From Pythium myriotylum (taxonomy: Eukaryota; Oomycota; Peronosporomycetes; Pythiales; Pythiaceae), in the NCBI GenBank assembly GCA_023091665.1, contig JALJCQ010000030.1, positions 2,358,501-2,422,500 of the forward strand: a stretch of 64,000 nt of DNA, written 5' to 3'. The first letter of the stretch is position 1; each line of letters opens with the position of its first letter. The position numbers and the translations under genes were made by a program. Positions 32,501 through 43,440 of this stretch are shown piece after piece. A model generated the notes under the pieces. The model was not told where the DNA came from. It did not search any database and saw nothing but the letters and a program-made list of their open reading frames with translations.

Positions 32501-32765
32501 TTGCTTTAGATGTCCATAGTCCCATTCAGCAGTCAGCGAGCATTGAACTCACGAGATGCTGTAGCGCTTCCCGACGTCCAAGAAGCTGTTTGTACTCGCG
32601 CACGCGTTCCAGAAACAAGAAACTCTGCTCCAAGGCCTCCCTTTCGCCCTCGAACGCATCGAGAAAGAACGCGCGGCGGAACGCGTCGCGCGCCACGTCC
32701 TCCAGCGTCAGCTGCGGCGCTCGCGGCCTGCTGGCGGTTGCCGCGGCGTTCAGCGCAGACGGCAT
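29504..32765 (-). CDS. RGS-RGS-DENN multidomain protein
   Basis: Nine exons (32765-32553, 32488-31445, 31381-31306, 31247-30982, 30921-30754, 30703-30578, 30517-30346, 30266-30069, 30015-29504) keep phase throughout and give 924 residues. A first RGS-like domain spans about residues 19-155 (LFSSMEKQVSDRLEKEKFVA). A second, clear one spans about 168-290 (LEHFLQQTHDSAIGNLIFWV, LFRHAQERIWHWLQTMIWPK). A tripartite DENN module follows: uDENN (VHNFSLPMPSEREVMHGYVM, LASHPLGGRLVSYVLERF), cDENN (GKSLVIVCPRPAMLVLVANT, LLRPFEWQHLFLPLCPV, PFIIGIEAELG, IVLDVDADDIYTPERVD) and a dDENN-like end (VRLAVLGFMESLVGDVVYYF). RGS domains speed GTP hydrolysis on G-alpha; DENN modules activate Rab GTPases. The 60-bp segment 30577-30518 is a stop-free multiple of three; splicing it out restores the family sequence. 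Confidence 0.82.
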
Positions 32766-32852
32766 CCAGCTTCAACCAAGACCCAGACAACGAAGATCCT
32801 CTGTGGGTACCATTCGAAGAGCTAAGTTGTACAATTCGATATCAGTAAAGGA

Positions 32853-35800
32853 TTAATTTTGAGAAGTGCCGGCGCTCGAGCTCTCGAGCAGCTCAAGCAG
32901 TCCTGTCCGCGACGAGCCTGGGAGTCCGCCGCCGAACACAAGTTCATGAGCGTGGTTGTGACCATCGCGGTGGTGGCACAAGTCGCAGAGAGCGAACCGC
33001 TCGCAGTGGCGGCAGTGCCAAAAGTCTGCATGGGAAATGAGCAGATAACACGCGTTGCAGAAGACGTTGAGTTGGCGAACGCGCTCGTTGAAGAAATGGT
33101 GGAGTAGCATTGTCGTCGAATGCTTTGCACGTCGCAGCGAGTCAAACTGGTATGTCGCTGAGGCACAAAGCTGGTGAAACATGAAGCGGCTGCCAAACAT
33201 GCGCGGAACTAGCTGCCACCAGGACGGAAGCTCTACCGAGGTTTGAGTACCGGACAAACACGGTGTCGGAGGCTCAAGATCCACCACAAGCAAATCGTTC
33301 TTCAAACGTTGGACTGCGTTCTGGCAACGATCGAAAATCTCACGGAGCTTGAACTCAGCTTGCACCGGCGTAGCCGTGGGTTTCTCCTCTTTGATACGAG
33401 TAACAAACTCGCCTACTGCGACTTTGCCCCCAGTCGATCCGACAGAGCTCGATTTGCCTGCAGCACCAGTGGTGTTCCACCGCCGATGCTTGCCATCACG
33501 GGCGGCAAGGCGGCCAAGAATACGATCCAACTCTGCTGGCAAAAAGTCACCGTCGAAAAGTGGCGGGAGTTTCTCTACTGGCCATGCATGATCATTTGGA
33601 TCTATCGATCGAGACGCTGTTCCCCGCGTAGCCACTGTTGACTTACTGTCTCCATTCAAATCCGACGAGAGATGGTTGTTGACGGTGTTCGTTGACATGA
33701 GATTTGGCGCAAAGTACTCATTGTACATGTTGGTCCACGATTTGACGATCCTTGCTTCCTTTGACTTGGTGAGCAACCTTAGATACCACGCTCGCAAGTG
33801 CTCGGCGCTAGGGGTCTTTTGGAAAGGTGGGCGACACCAAAATACGTAGCTGATTCGCTTTTGTGGAGGGCAAGACCAGATATGGACACGCGTGAACCCA
33901 TGACGACGAATGTAGTCAAAGTACGCCATCATGATAAGATGGTAGGAGGCTGTGCGTGCGCTTGGTGGAGTCAAGTATCTGATGCTGTCGAGGTAAGCAA
34001 CGTACACCGAACGTCGATTTGACTCAAGTACGCAGTCATCTCCGAACTCTTGGACAAACAACGTGAAGAGGCAAACATCGATACCTTCGTGGCGCTGAAA
34101 CAAATAAATACCACGGGATGTGTAGTTAATGTCTGACGGGATACGGTGTTGCTGGGCCTGATCATGTCGGCGGTCTGGGCAGTTTTGCTCAAGAATCAGA
34201 GCGTTCTCGTCGAATGCTTTCACAGCGCGTTCCGAGACGTGGACTTTTTCATGAGGAAATGATAAGACACGGACGTGAAGATCTTCGGCTGCCTTGTGTT
34301 CATTCAGTTCCTTCAATCCATTCCTCATAAACGCCTCAATGAAGAGACTGAGTTCGCAAGTCGGGATCTGATGGCACGAAGACATCAGCTTTTGTGCAGG
34401 CAGCTCGGCCGGCTCATTCAGAAGGTTGGCAATTCCGTTTGAGGTAGGTGCAGTCAGTGGTGGCGGGGGAGAACGCTGCTTCCAGACACAGAGCGGGCAG
34501 TTGTACTCATGCTCGGCTGTGTACGCACCAAACACGGGATTGTACAAACCGCAGATTTGATGGAGCCACCGTAAGCATCTTGCGCATTTGACCCACGGCT
34601 CGACGTCCAGTTCTGCCTTCTTCTTGACAAGATCACCGGGAATCTCGACCACTTCGATGCCATTCTCTGCTCCTTTTGACGGAGCAACCACTCGTTTTGG
34701 CTTCTTCTTCTTCGACTTCTCTCTTTCGTTTGGGTCTTCAGAGTGACTTTTATTGTACTTCGCACCGCCTTCTGTCGAATCAGACGCCGTTTTGACGTGA
34801 TGCATGCGGCATTTTGCGCACCACACGCGTGTGCCATCGCGAGTGATATAATATATTGAACCCTTCCGAATGTCCACGCCACAGCTGCCAGCACATTGTA
34901 AGTGTGGCTGAGCGAACGGAAGACATCCTTGATCACACATCACGCACGAGTTGCCAAGACACACACGGCAAGCATGGCGATCCGAGGACTGGAGGTTCCG
35001 TCGCTTTAGATGTCGATCTCGAGAATCACCGTGCAATAGCTCTTCAAAGTGCTTCAGCAGAAAGCTCGCGTCTACGTGAACCGAATGATCGGGCGGATTG
35101 AATGCCATCGCATTCGTGAACACTAATCGAACATCAGCGACGAAGTCGTCTTGTTCCAAGTATGCGGCTTCTTCCAGGCGAGTTTTGATGGTCCCCAGGT
35201 CCATTGGATTCTGGAAAATACATTCGCTGATGGTCAGTCTCAAATTACACAAAGCGAACATGGTATACAAACCTTGACGATGTCGTTGTAGGTTGGAAGT
35301 CTTAGTGCAATCGGGTCCACTGGTGTGTTGAACGTCCCATGACGATTCCGCGGGTGATTCATGATCTTTTGAAGAATCTCCAATGGTTTCTCGAAGTTTC
35401 GAACGCGACCGTCATGGCGAACCGAGTTGATGTGAGCCTTGAGCTCATTAAGTGACATCGTAAAGAGAGGGTTCATCGAAACAGGTAGCTGATTTGAAGA
35501 AGCAAGACGAGAGTCTTCATAATCCCATTCGTTGGGCATGCTTCGATTTCGTCCGGTCGTATTGTCGTCATTTGCTAGGTCAAGGAAGGCCGCGGAGGGC
35601 CAAGGTGAAGACGTCGTTGTGGAGGCAGTGGACGGAGAATACATCCCGTTGCTGTCAGGGGAAGCCAGCACACCTCTTTGTCGCTTTGTTTTTGAAGCAG
35701 AAACATCGACTTGAAGCGTACGTCTTGATGAAACAGTGCTTGCTATCGACGACGTTGGTGAGAAGGGACCTGTGTTGTGTGAGATTGAAGACGCACGTCG

Positions 35801-37316
35801 TCGTGGAGTTTCCGACTTGATTCTCCTATCGCCACTCTGGACTTCAGCTGCGCGCTTCTCTAGCCATTTCGTGTCAGCGCTGCGCTGCTTTTCCACAGCG
35901 TTGGTCTTCGCTTTTGGTTTTGAGCTTGCCGGGGGTTTTGGCATCACCACTTGATTCGGCCGCAAGGTGTATCGAACTGGCAATGCAAGCAACGGTTCTC
36001 GTTGGATCCGCCGCTTGCCTATGCTTAGGTCATTCTCACCACCCAATGCGATCCGCATCCAGTCAGAATATCTTGTCACCCACTCGTCTGACAAGCACGA
36101 TATGCTGTTATTCAGTTTCGCGAGCAGAACATAATCGACCCAACGGCGATTCGGGCCAGACATCGGGCCGACTGAACGGGCGATAAACTCTACGAAAGAC
36201 GCAGCACCCCAAGTAAGCCGTGGACATGAGGATTAACCGAGATGTTTGCGTACCGATAAGAGTCTTTACGACTGTCGCAGGGGGAAAGTACTGTGGGCCG
36301 TCAAAAAGTAGCATACCGGCTTCCTCCTCCTCAAGTCGGCGACGACGAACAACGGATCGGCGTGCTGCACGAGGGTGCCGGTTGCTCGGTCGTACACGAG
36401 CTGGTGGAGTCTCGTGGTCCAACTGCGAGAAACTGATGAGAGGCCCATGGGATTCCTCCCATGGCAACTCGCTCTTTATCTGCACACGAATCGGCGTCGA
36501 TATTGACGCTGATGTTGGGATGGTTTTAACTGGTTGAGTAACTTCTTTGAGTTCGGATTTCTGAAAAACTGGCTGAGCCGAGGCGGACTTGGATACTGGA
36601 GAGTGAGAAGGTTCTGCTTTGACTTGAGTGATTACCTCTTGCTTGAAGCGAATCGATTCAACCGAGACGGGAGGCATTGTTGAAAGCGGGGCATCTCTTT
36701 CGCCGACTTTTCGACGGTCCTCGTTGCGGTCCTCTTCGTCAGGTTCGTCCGACTCGTGAGACTCGTTGCCCTCCGTGTCTTCCTCCGGTCTCCATTCCTC
36801 TTCTTCCTCTTCCTCCTCCTCTTCGTCGTCTTCGTCATCATCGTCCTCCTCATCTTCATTCTCTTCAGTTTCTTTGCCTCCGTTGCTAGTAGCATCGTCT
36901 AGCTCTTTTTGCTCTACCAGTGGCTTGGGCCTCGTGCCGTTTGGGGTCAAGGGGTCCACGATCTGGACATCGTCGTCGTCCTCGTCTTCACTGTCGCTGT
37001 CCACCGAGTAGATCACGGGCGAGCGCTTGCGTGGCGGCGGCAAGCGGATCTCGAACTCGGCCTCGTCGCTGTCGCTGCTCGTGTCCTTGGCCGTGCCGTC
37101 GTCGTCGTCGCTCTCGAGACTGAGCACCACCTGCCCGTTGGCGCCGCGGGACTCGCGCCAGAGGCCCTCGGAGCGCGCTGGAGACGCGGCCGCGTGTCGC
37201 ATGCGCTTCCGTCGCGGCGGAGACGGCGAGCGATCGGACGACGACGAGGACGACGTCGGCCGCGTGGTTCGCCTGCTCATGGCGCGGTTCGCCATCAGGG
37301 CTTTCTTTCCGGACAT
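32853..37316 (-). CDS. p300/CBP-like histone acetyltransferase (bromodomain-PHD-KAT11-ZZ)
   Basis: Three exons (37316-36254, 36189-35273, 35210-32853) give about 1,445 residues. The N-terminal third is disordered with Ser/Arg and acidic Glu/Asp runs, as in many chromatin proteins. Then come a bromodomain split by the second intron (LEILQKIMNHPRNRHGTFNT / NPMDLGTIKTRL, FTNAMAFNPPDH), Cys/His clusters of a RING/PHD-like region (CARCLRWLHQICGLYNPVFG), and the KAT11 catalytic domain (GIDVCLFTLFVQEFGDDC, RRSVYVAYLDSIRYL, RVHIWSCPPQ, LRAWYLRLLTKSKEARIV). A ZZ finger ends it (CNACYLLISHADFWHCRHCE). No KIX domain is visible and the chain stops shortly after ZZ without a clear TAZ2. It acetylates histones using acetyl-CoA. 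Start is uncertain: an in-frame AUG also exists at 37577. Confidence 0.9.
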
Positions 37317-37629
37317 GGAACGCCTTCCATTGTTTGAAAACAACCCCCATGGATTGGTCGAAATGACTCTAAAAAGATATGGGATTGGCTGAAAGTAGAT
37401 AGATACACCCGTTGGGGCTGGATCTGCTTCGGTGATGGAAGTTCCGTCGTCATGGAGGCGAGACGCTGCGACGAGGACAGGACGCGGTGCGCGACTGGGC
37501 GGCGCCTGAAGTGACTGAGAGGCGTGTGATGGGTGTGCCCCGGCAGCGTCGCAGTCGGTGAGGCGAGTTTCAGTCATGCGGGTGGCCAGTTTAGATCGCG
37601 CAGTTCTTCTTTGAGGGCGCGAGAGACGG
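37317..37629. promoter_or_regulatory. Divergent intergenic region between acetyltransferase and unknown gene
   Basis: This 313-bp region separates two divergent genes and should carry both promoters. If the acetyltransferase starts at its upstream AUG (37577), most of it would be coding. I see no clear motif beyond a GC-rich composition. Confidence 0.3.
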
Positions 37630-38989
37630 ATGCACGCTGCTCAGGCGAGATCTGAAAGCAGCGGCGGGGCACTCGAGTCCGCTGAGCTGGACTTTTTCCC
37701 CCACCTATCGGAGATCTCGAGAGACTCGGGTCAGGAGTTCCGCAGCCATCACATGGCGGAGCTGCCCGATCACGACTGGGGGAGCTTCAGCGCAAACGTC
37801 CCGCGCATCGATGACTCTGCGTTCGCATTGCTCAAAACGGAAGACCCTCATGACCTCACAGAGCCTCCATACTCGGCTACGAAGGAACCAGTGTTGGATG
37901 TACCATTCAAGCGGAGCAAGTGGAAGCGGCGCCTTGTCATCACGAAGCAGCCAGCCTCTGAGTTTTACAAAGACGAAGGTGTGGAGGCATGAGCCTTTGC
38001 ATTTACCGCATCTTCACTTACTTGGTATCATGTCTGCAGGCGGTAAAGCCAATGCATTAGACGTTGAGGTATCTTTGATTGAGTTTGATGAACACGGCGA
38101 GCCGGCGCGATCGCCAGACGACGAGTTCATCGATATCCCTCTTAGGATTCTTCTGTTTTTCGAAGACGGCAAGAAGGTTGAAGATGCAGACCAGGACATT
38201 TTCCGGTTTGTTGGCAACGAATATGACTCAGTCGTTATCCGCGCGTCAACTCGGAAAGCCGCCGTCCAGTTCCGCTTGGAGAAAGTGAGTCGTCGTAAAG
38301 ACGGCAAGCGCTTTCGCTTGCGTATTGAAGTCGACCAGGAGCAATGTACAGCCAACGTTGCGGACTTGACGCCGATCTTCACAAATGCTATTTGTGTGCT
38401 ATCCAAGCGCAAGCATCATACTTCCTCGAACGACCTTGCCAGCCGAGTGAGGGATCCTCCCAACAAGCTTCTCAAGAGAGGTTTGAGGCTCGCACGGAAC
38501 ATCTCGTTGACTAGACTCACTTGCAGTTGCTCTCTTAGACTTGACTGGGCTCGAAGAAAAATTTGCTGCGCGATTGGATGTGCTTGTGGAAGAGATGCGC
38601 CGCATAAGTCGCCAGGTGCAGGAGCAGGTAACCCTGCCTCAGGATGCGGCGATGTACTCGTATTGACCGCTGCTGCATTCTAGAACGAACTACTCAACAG
38701 ACTCTTCCAACCTATCCCACTGAATGCTTCAGTTTCAAGTGGCCAGACAAGTGACCAATCCACAATGGAATGGTTTCTCAAGTCTGGACTCGCAGACGAT
38801 GCGACTGGACGAAAGCTATCTGCACAGTCCCCCTCTACGGCACTGCCATACATCTACGTGACGGACGACTCGGAGACACGCGAGGAGTTCCAATCGTCTC
38901 CCTCATCTTCAGGGGACTCGCCGATTCAAGTGGCTCCTCCATCGCAGCGTTTGCCTCAATCCTCAACCGTGATGTTTCCAGGGTTCTGA
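37630..38989 (+). CDS. Unknown protein with beta-rich domain and coiled coil
   Basis: Four exons (37630-37978, 38040-38480, 38539-38627, 38684-38989) give 394 residues in phase. Exon 1 is acidic and helical (ESAELDFFPHLSEISRDSGQ), then basic (KRSKWKRRLVITK). Exon 2 carries a compact beta-rich domain of about 110 residues (LDVEVSLIEFDEHGEP, IDIPLRILLFFEDGKKVED, YDSVVIRASTRKAAVQFRL, GKRFRLRIEVD) ending in a basic stretch (CVLSKRKHH). Exon 3 is a coiled coil (DLTGLEEKFAARLDVLVEEM). The tail is Ser/Pro-rich. The layout of acidic region, immunoglobulin-like strands with a basic end, and coiled coil would suit a transcription regulator, but I do not recognise a named family. Confidence in the gene model is good; function is unknown. 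Confidence 0.7.
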
Positions 38990-39077
38990 CCTCTTTCGCG
39001 TGTGGATAAAGCTCTCCGTACCCAACACACTTACGCAGTATCATGTCTGTATTCCGATCAATATCAGTACTACGGGG

Positions 39078-39664
39078 CTATTTGCCGTCGGCATGTGTGT
39101 TGCCCGTTTCGAGAAAGTGGCGAAAGTCGCCGATTACTTGCACAAGGTTGCCTGCTGTTTGGATCTGCCGATGCAAGTCCACATTCTTCGGACTCTTCTC
39201 CATCAAATTGAGCAGCTTCTCTTTGCGCCGCAGCTACGAACGGATACAAAAAGCGGGCGTCAGAGGTTGCGCGATTCTCCGGGGCGAGGGCGCGACTCAC
39301 TATTTCTTTGTAGAGCTCATCGCACACCGAGTTGAACTGTTCGAGTTTCTTCACGACCTGTTCCTCCACGCTCACTTGGCTCGACGCGTCCCTACACACA
39401 CAGTCAGAGCGCCGAATCAGTCTTGGCAAGAGCCCGCTCGACGCAAGATGCATCGTGGACTCACTGGAGCTGCTCCTCCGAATGCAGCAGCAGCAGACAC
39501 TCGCCCACCAGCGCCTACAGGACGCGACAGCGTCAGCCTCTTTCTCGCGCCCGCCGCGTGCAGAGAAGGCGCACATCAAACTTGGTGCAGACGTCTTCGA
39601 CGCGCAGCTTGAACGGCTTGTTCGGGTCTTTGGCCGTCTCGCTCGTGAGCATCACATTCGCCAT
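39078..39664 (-). CDS. Small four-exon helical protein, unknown
   Basis: Exons 39664-39575, 39514-39465, 39391-39301 and 39233-39078 join in phase to 128 residues, beginning MANVMLTSETAKDPNKPFKL after an ACCATGG context. The chain is almost wholly helical: FDALVGECLLLLHSEEQLQ, QVVKKLEQFNSVCDELYKEI and LRRKEKLLNLMEKSPKNVDL. Size and heptads recall small Mediator or tethering-complex subunits, but no signature is decisive. It converges on the preceding plus-strand gene with 88 bp between stops. Three introns of 60-73 bp within 587 bp make it invisible to a simple ORF scan. Confidence 0.62.
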
Positions 39665-40014
39665 GGTCGCTAGTTGTTTGGGGAGATGTTGATAATGAAG
39701 GAAAGTCTGGGACGCGCGAGGGGTGATGCGATTGGTGGAAAGTATCTATTTAGTCGACGTATTACAGCCACTTAGAGCGCCTTCCATCAATCACCCAAAT
39801 GCCCACTTCCGTGACGCCACGGAGACGGTCGAGGGAGGAGCGGAAAAGCAGAGGCGATTGATTCCGAGGTGTCGGGGAGCGACATCGCCGCGGATCGGAA
39901 GCGCGTCGGGAGCGAGCGAGCAGAGGCAGCGAGGGTTGGCGCCGTGGAGAGCTCAAGCGCGCGCGCAGAAAAGAGCCGCGAGCAGACGAATCGGACGAAA
40001 GCGAGGCGCGCACC

Positions 40015-41881
40015 ATGGCCGGCCAGCGCAAGCTGCTCAGCGAGATCGATCGCACGCTCAAGAAGGTGACCGAGGGCGTGGAGGTCTTCAACGACATTTG
40101 GGACAAGGTCTACTCGGCCTCGGCGCAGAACCAGAAGGAGAAGCATGAGGCCGACCTGAAGAAAGAGATCAAGAAACTCCAGCGATTCCGCGACCAGATC
40201 AAGAACTGGATCGGCAACAGCGACGTCAAAGACAAGAAACCGCTCGTCGACGCGCGAAAGCTCATCGAGCAGAAAATGGAAGAGTTCAAGGTCTGCGAAA
40301 AAGAGACCAAAACGAAAGCCTACTCCAAAGAAGGGCTCGCCCAGGTCGAACGGCTCGACCCCGCCGAGCAGGCACGGCAGAACACTCACGGCTGGATCCA
40401 GGAGTGTCTGTCCCAATTTAACGAGCAGATTGAAGCGCTCGAAGTCGACCTGGAAAAGCTGCTGACAGCCAAGGGAAAAAACAAGAACAAGGCCGAGAAG
40501 GAGAACCTCGAGGCGCTGATAGCGCGACACAAGTGGCATATGCTCAAGCTCGAGCAGATCAACCGCCTACTTGACAACGACGCGCTGGAACCAGCCGACG
40601 TGGACGAACTCAAGGACGACATTGATTACTATTTGGAAGCCAATTCGGTGAGTGAATGGTGCCTCGGGGTGGTGGTCATTTGAAATCGGTCTGATGGTAA
40701 CGCCGACGCAGGAACCCGGCTTTTTAGATAACTACGACGACGATCTGTACGAGTCCCTGGACTTGGATACGCTTGGAGCAACCATGCAGGTGGGATTGCC
40801 CACAGAAGTGGATGTTGGTCTTGACGATGCAGCTTCCTCAACATCGAACGACACAGTCGCATCAGCCCCAGCATCAGCCTCAGGCTCGTCTCGGGCTGCA
40901 AAAACTCCGAAGAAGAACGTGGCACCAACTGTGATCTCTGGGATTGGCCGCCCTGGTGCCGTGAAACCAGTTGAACTTAAGTCAACTCCCGTGGTATCCA
41001 CACCTGTGCGAAGCAACTCAGCTAAGTCGGTTGCTACTGCAGTCACACCAAACGGCAAGACTGACGACGCATCCGAGAAGGATGCGAAGCCACGTAGTAC
41101 GCCATGCCGCGCAAAACCAGACGCTGCAAGCGTGGTCAGCCCTAAGGAACCGGCAGGAGCATCAAAACCTCCCTCTGCCAGCTCAGCTTCGAGTTCGACT
41201 GTATCGTCTCCTGTAGTTCTAGACCCACCCTCTGCTTCCGCGGCAGCTGCTGCGGCTCGCAAGATCTCACCCACACATCAACGACCTATTGCTGCAGTTG
41301 TGTCACAAACGCCAACATCAAAACCGCCAGTCGCACCAGTACCGGTATCGACTCCGTCGCCGCAGCCGACTATGTCATCACTGCTTAGCAGCTCGTTATC
41401 GTCAGCGGCTCCACCGGTAGTCGATGAACCGCCTCCACTGACCGAGGAGCAGAGACAAGTTTTGCGCATGATCGACGAAAGTTTCATGTTCATCCCTGAT
41501 AGCCACGACTCGGAGAAGGCTAACCGCTACGTGCCTCGAAACCCGTACCCAACACCGGCTGCGTTTCCCTCTGCGCCGACGACACTGTTCGACAATGCGA
41601 CAATATTCGAGAAGCTCGATGTGGACACGTTGTTCTTCATTTTCTACTACCAGCAAGGCTCTTACCAGCAATACTTGGCAGCTCGAGAGCTGAAACGACG
41701 CACATGGGGTTACCACAAGAAATACAAAACGTGGTTCAAACGGCATGAAGAACCGCAGGTCACTGGAGACGACTACGAGCAGGGTACGTTCGTGTACTTT
41801 GATTACGAGACGGGCTGGTGTCAGCGGATCAAGACCGAGTTCACGTTCGAGTACAGCTACCTGGAAGACGAGCTGCAGTAG
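40015..41881 (+). CDS. CNOT3: CCR4-NOT complex subunit NOT3/NOT5
   Basis: Two exons (40015-40647 and 40712-41881) give 600 residues. The N-terminal Not3 domain is very clear: AGQRKLLSEIDRTLKKVTEG, FNDIWDKVYSA, EKHEADLKKEIKKLQRFRDQ, IKNWIGNSDVKDKKPL and the AYSKEGL motif. It is followed by a coiled coil and a low-complexity Ser/Pro/Ala linker. The C-terminal NOT box (NRYVPRNPYPTPAAFPS, DTLFFIFYYQQGSYQQYLAA, FKRHEEPQVTGDDYEQGTFV) binds NOT1/NOT2. The complex removes poly(A) tails and represses translation in the cytoplasm. The linker is shorter than in human CNOT3. The single intron is phase 0 at the end of the Not3 domain. Confidence 0.95.
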
Positions 41882-42049
41882 GCGCTCGTTCCTGCACTGC
41901 ACATAATGAAAGGCCGAATACAATCCGACGATTGCTCACTTGACGTAGCGTTTAGCGACCGATCTTGAATCAGGCGACTAGCAGCTCACCTTGTTCTGTG
42001 ATCAGCGGTGCCGGAAGCTGGTGAGATTGTGGAAGCAGAGCAAGGGGCA

Positions 42050-43267
42050 ATGAGTGACGCCTACGCCATCTCGCTCGCCAGCATCCACGCGGCGGCGCAG
42101 CGCATCGAGGGCCTCGCGCACCGCACGCCAGTCGTGACGTGCGCGGCGCTGGATGAGATCGCCTCGGCCAACAGTGCCGGGGTGCGCGTCCGCCTCTTCT
42201 TCAAGGTGAGCTACTTGCCGGGCATTCGCGAAACAGGGTCTCAGCAGTCTGGTCGCCCTTTCACCAGTGCGAGAACATGCAAAAGATTGGCGCGTTCAAG
42301 TTCCGAGGCGCGACTAATGCCGTCAAGAAAGCCCTGGAAGCCAGAGCACAAGCAGCTGAGCCGCTCACGTTCCTCACCCACTCGAGCGGCAATCACGCGC
42401 AAGCCGTGGCACTCGCGGCGCGAGATGCTGGATGCAAAGCCGTCATTATCATGGTGAGTGCATGGGGATGGAGTGCTGAAACCACGGAAGCATTGGCTGA
42501 CTTACGTTCAGCCAGAGAACGCACCTATCGTTAAGCAGAACGCCGTGCGTGGATACGGTGCGCAGATCGTTTTCTCTGACTCGACACCTGCGTCTCGCGA
42601 GTCCGTGGCAGCGGAGTGGGTGGAGCGCACGGGCGGAGTCTTCATTCATCCGTCGGATGACGTCGACGTGATGAGTGGTCAGGGCACGGCGGCGCTGGAG
42701 CTGCTGGATCAAGTCGCAAAGAAGTGGGATCTGCAGCTCGATGCCGTGGTTGCACCGGTCGGCGGCGGTGGCTTGTGCTCCGGCACGGCGATGGCTGTTA
42801 AGGTAACAAAACGTCGGCGTGGGTTGTGCTATTAACGTTGTGTTAATACGAGACGCGTCTCCTTGCAGTCCACAAATCCTGACATCAAGATGTTCGCGAT
42901 CGAGCCCAGTGGTGCGGCCGATGCCCACGCGAGTTTCACCTCCAAGCGTCTGCAGGGGCACGCGACACCACCAAACACGGTTGCTGATGGCTTACGCACG
43001 ACTCTGGGTGAGAACAACTTTCCTGTGATCCGTGATCTCGTGGACGACGTTTTGCTCGTCTCGGAGGACGAAATCATCTCCACCATGAAGCTAATGTGGG
43101 AGCGCATGAAGCTCGTGGTCGAACCCAGCGGCGCGGTTTCAACCGCCGGTGTTATTGCTCACAAGTTGCCGTTTTCGAGCCTCGCGACATCCGGGAAGGA
43201 GATTGTCAACATCGGCGTCATTATCAGCGGGGGCAATGTTGATCTGGATCACTTGCCGTGGATGTAG
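42050..43267 (+). CDS. PLP-dependent serine racemase / threonine dehydratase-like enzyme, copy 1
   Basis: Four exons (42050-42205, 42268-42453, 42512-42802, 42869-43267) give 343 residues. The PLP lysine lies in KIGAFKFRGATNAV. The phosphate- and cofactor-binding motifs SSGNHAQ, PVGGGGLCSGTA and VIISGGNVDLDHLPW are intact. This fold-type II family includes eukaryotic serine racemase, threo-hydroxyaspartate dehydratase and catabolic threonine dehydratase; no ACT regulatory domain is present, which argues against the biosynthetic IlvA type. Substrate choice cannot be fixed by eye. A paralogue with the same intron positions follows 173 bp downstream. Confidence 0.88.
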
Positions 43268-43440
43268 TCTACAATGTGGAGACCAAAGAGGCCAGAAGAA
43301 TATTCTGACAGCTCAACATGAAGATTAGTAATTGAGGTAATCTTGCTTACCTGTGACCACTTCAGAGACCTACACTCATGCGTATCACTCGTGCGATGGT
43401 GAGAATTGAATCACTTCTCAATTGTCGTCCTCAGCACAAG

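Noticed and set aside
36630..36900. Long GAA/GAG run as a microsatellite or assembly artefact
   Set aside because: It codes for the acidic Glu/Asp segment of the p300/CBP-like protein with mixed codons, as is common in chromatin proteins.
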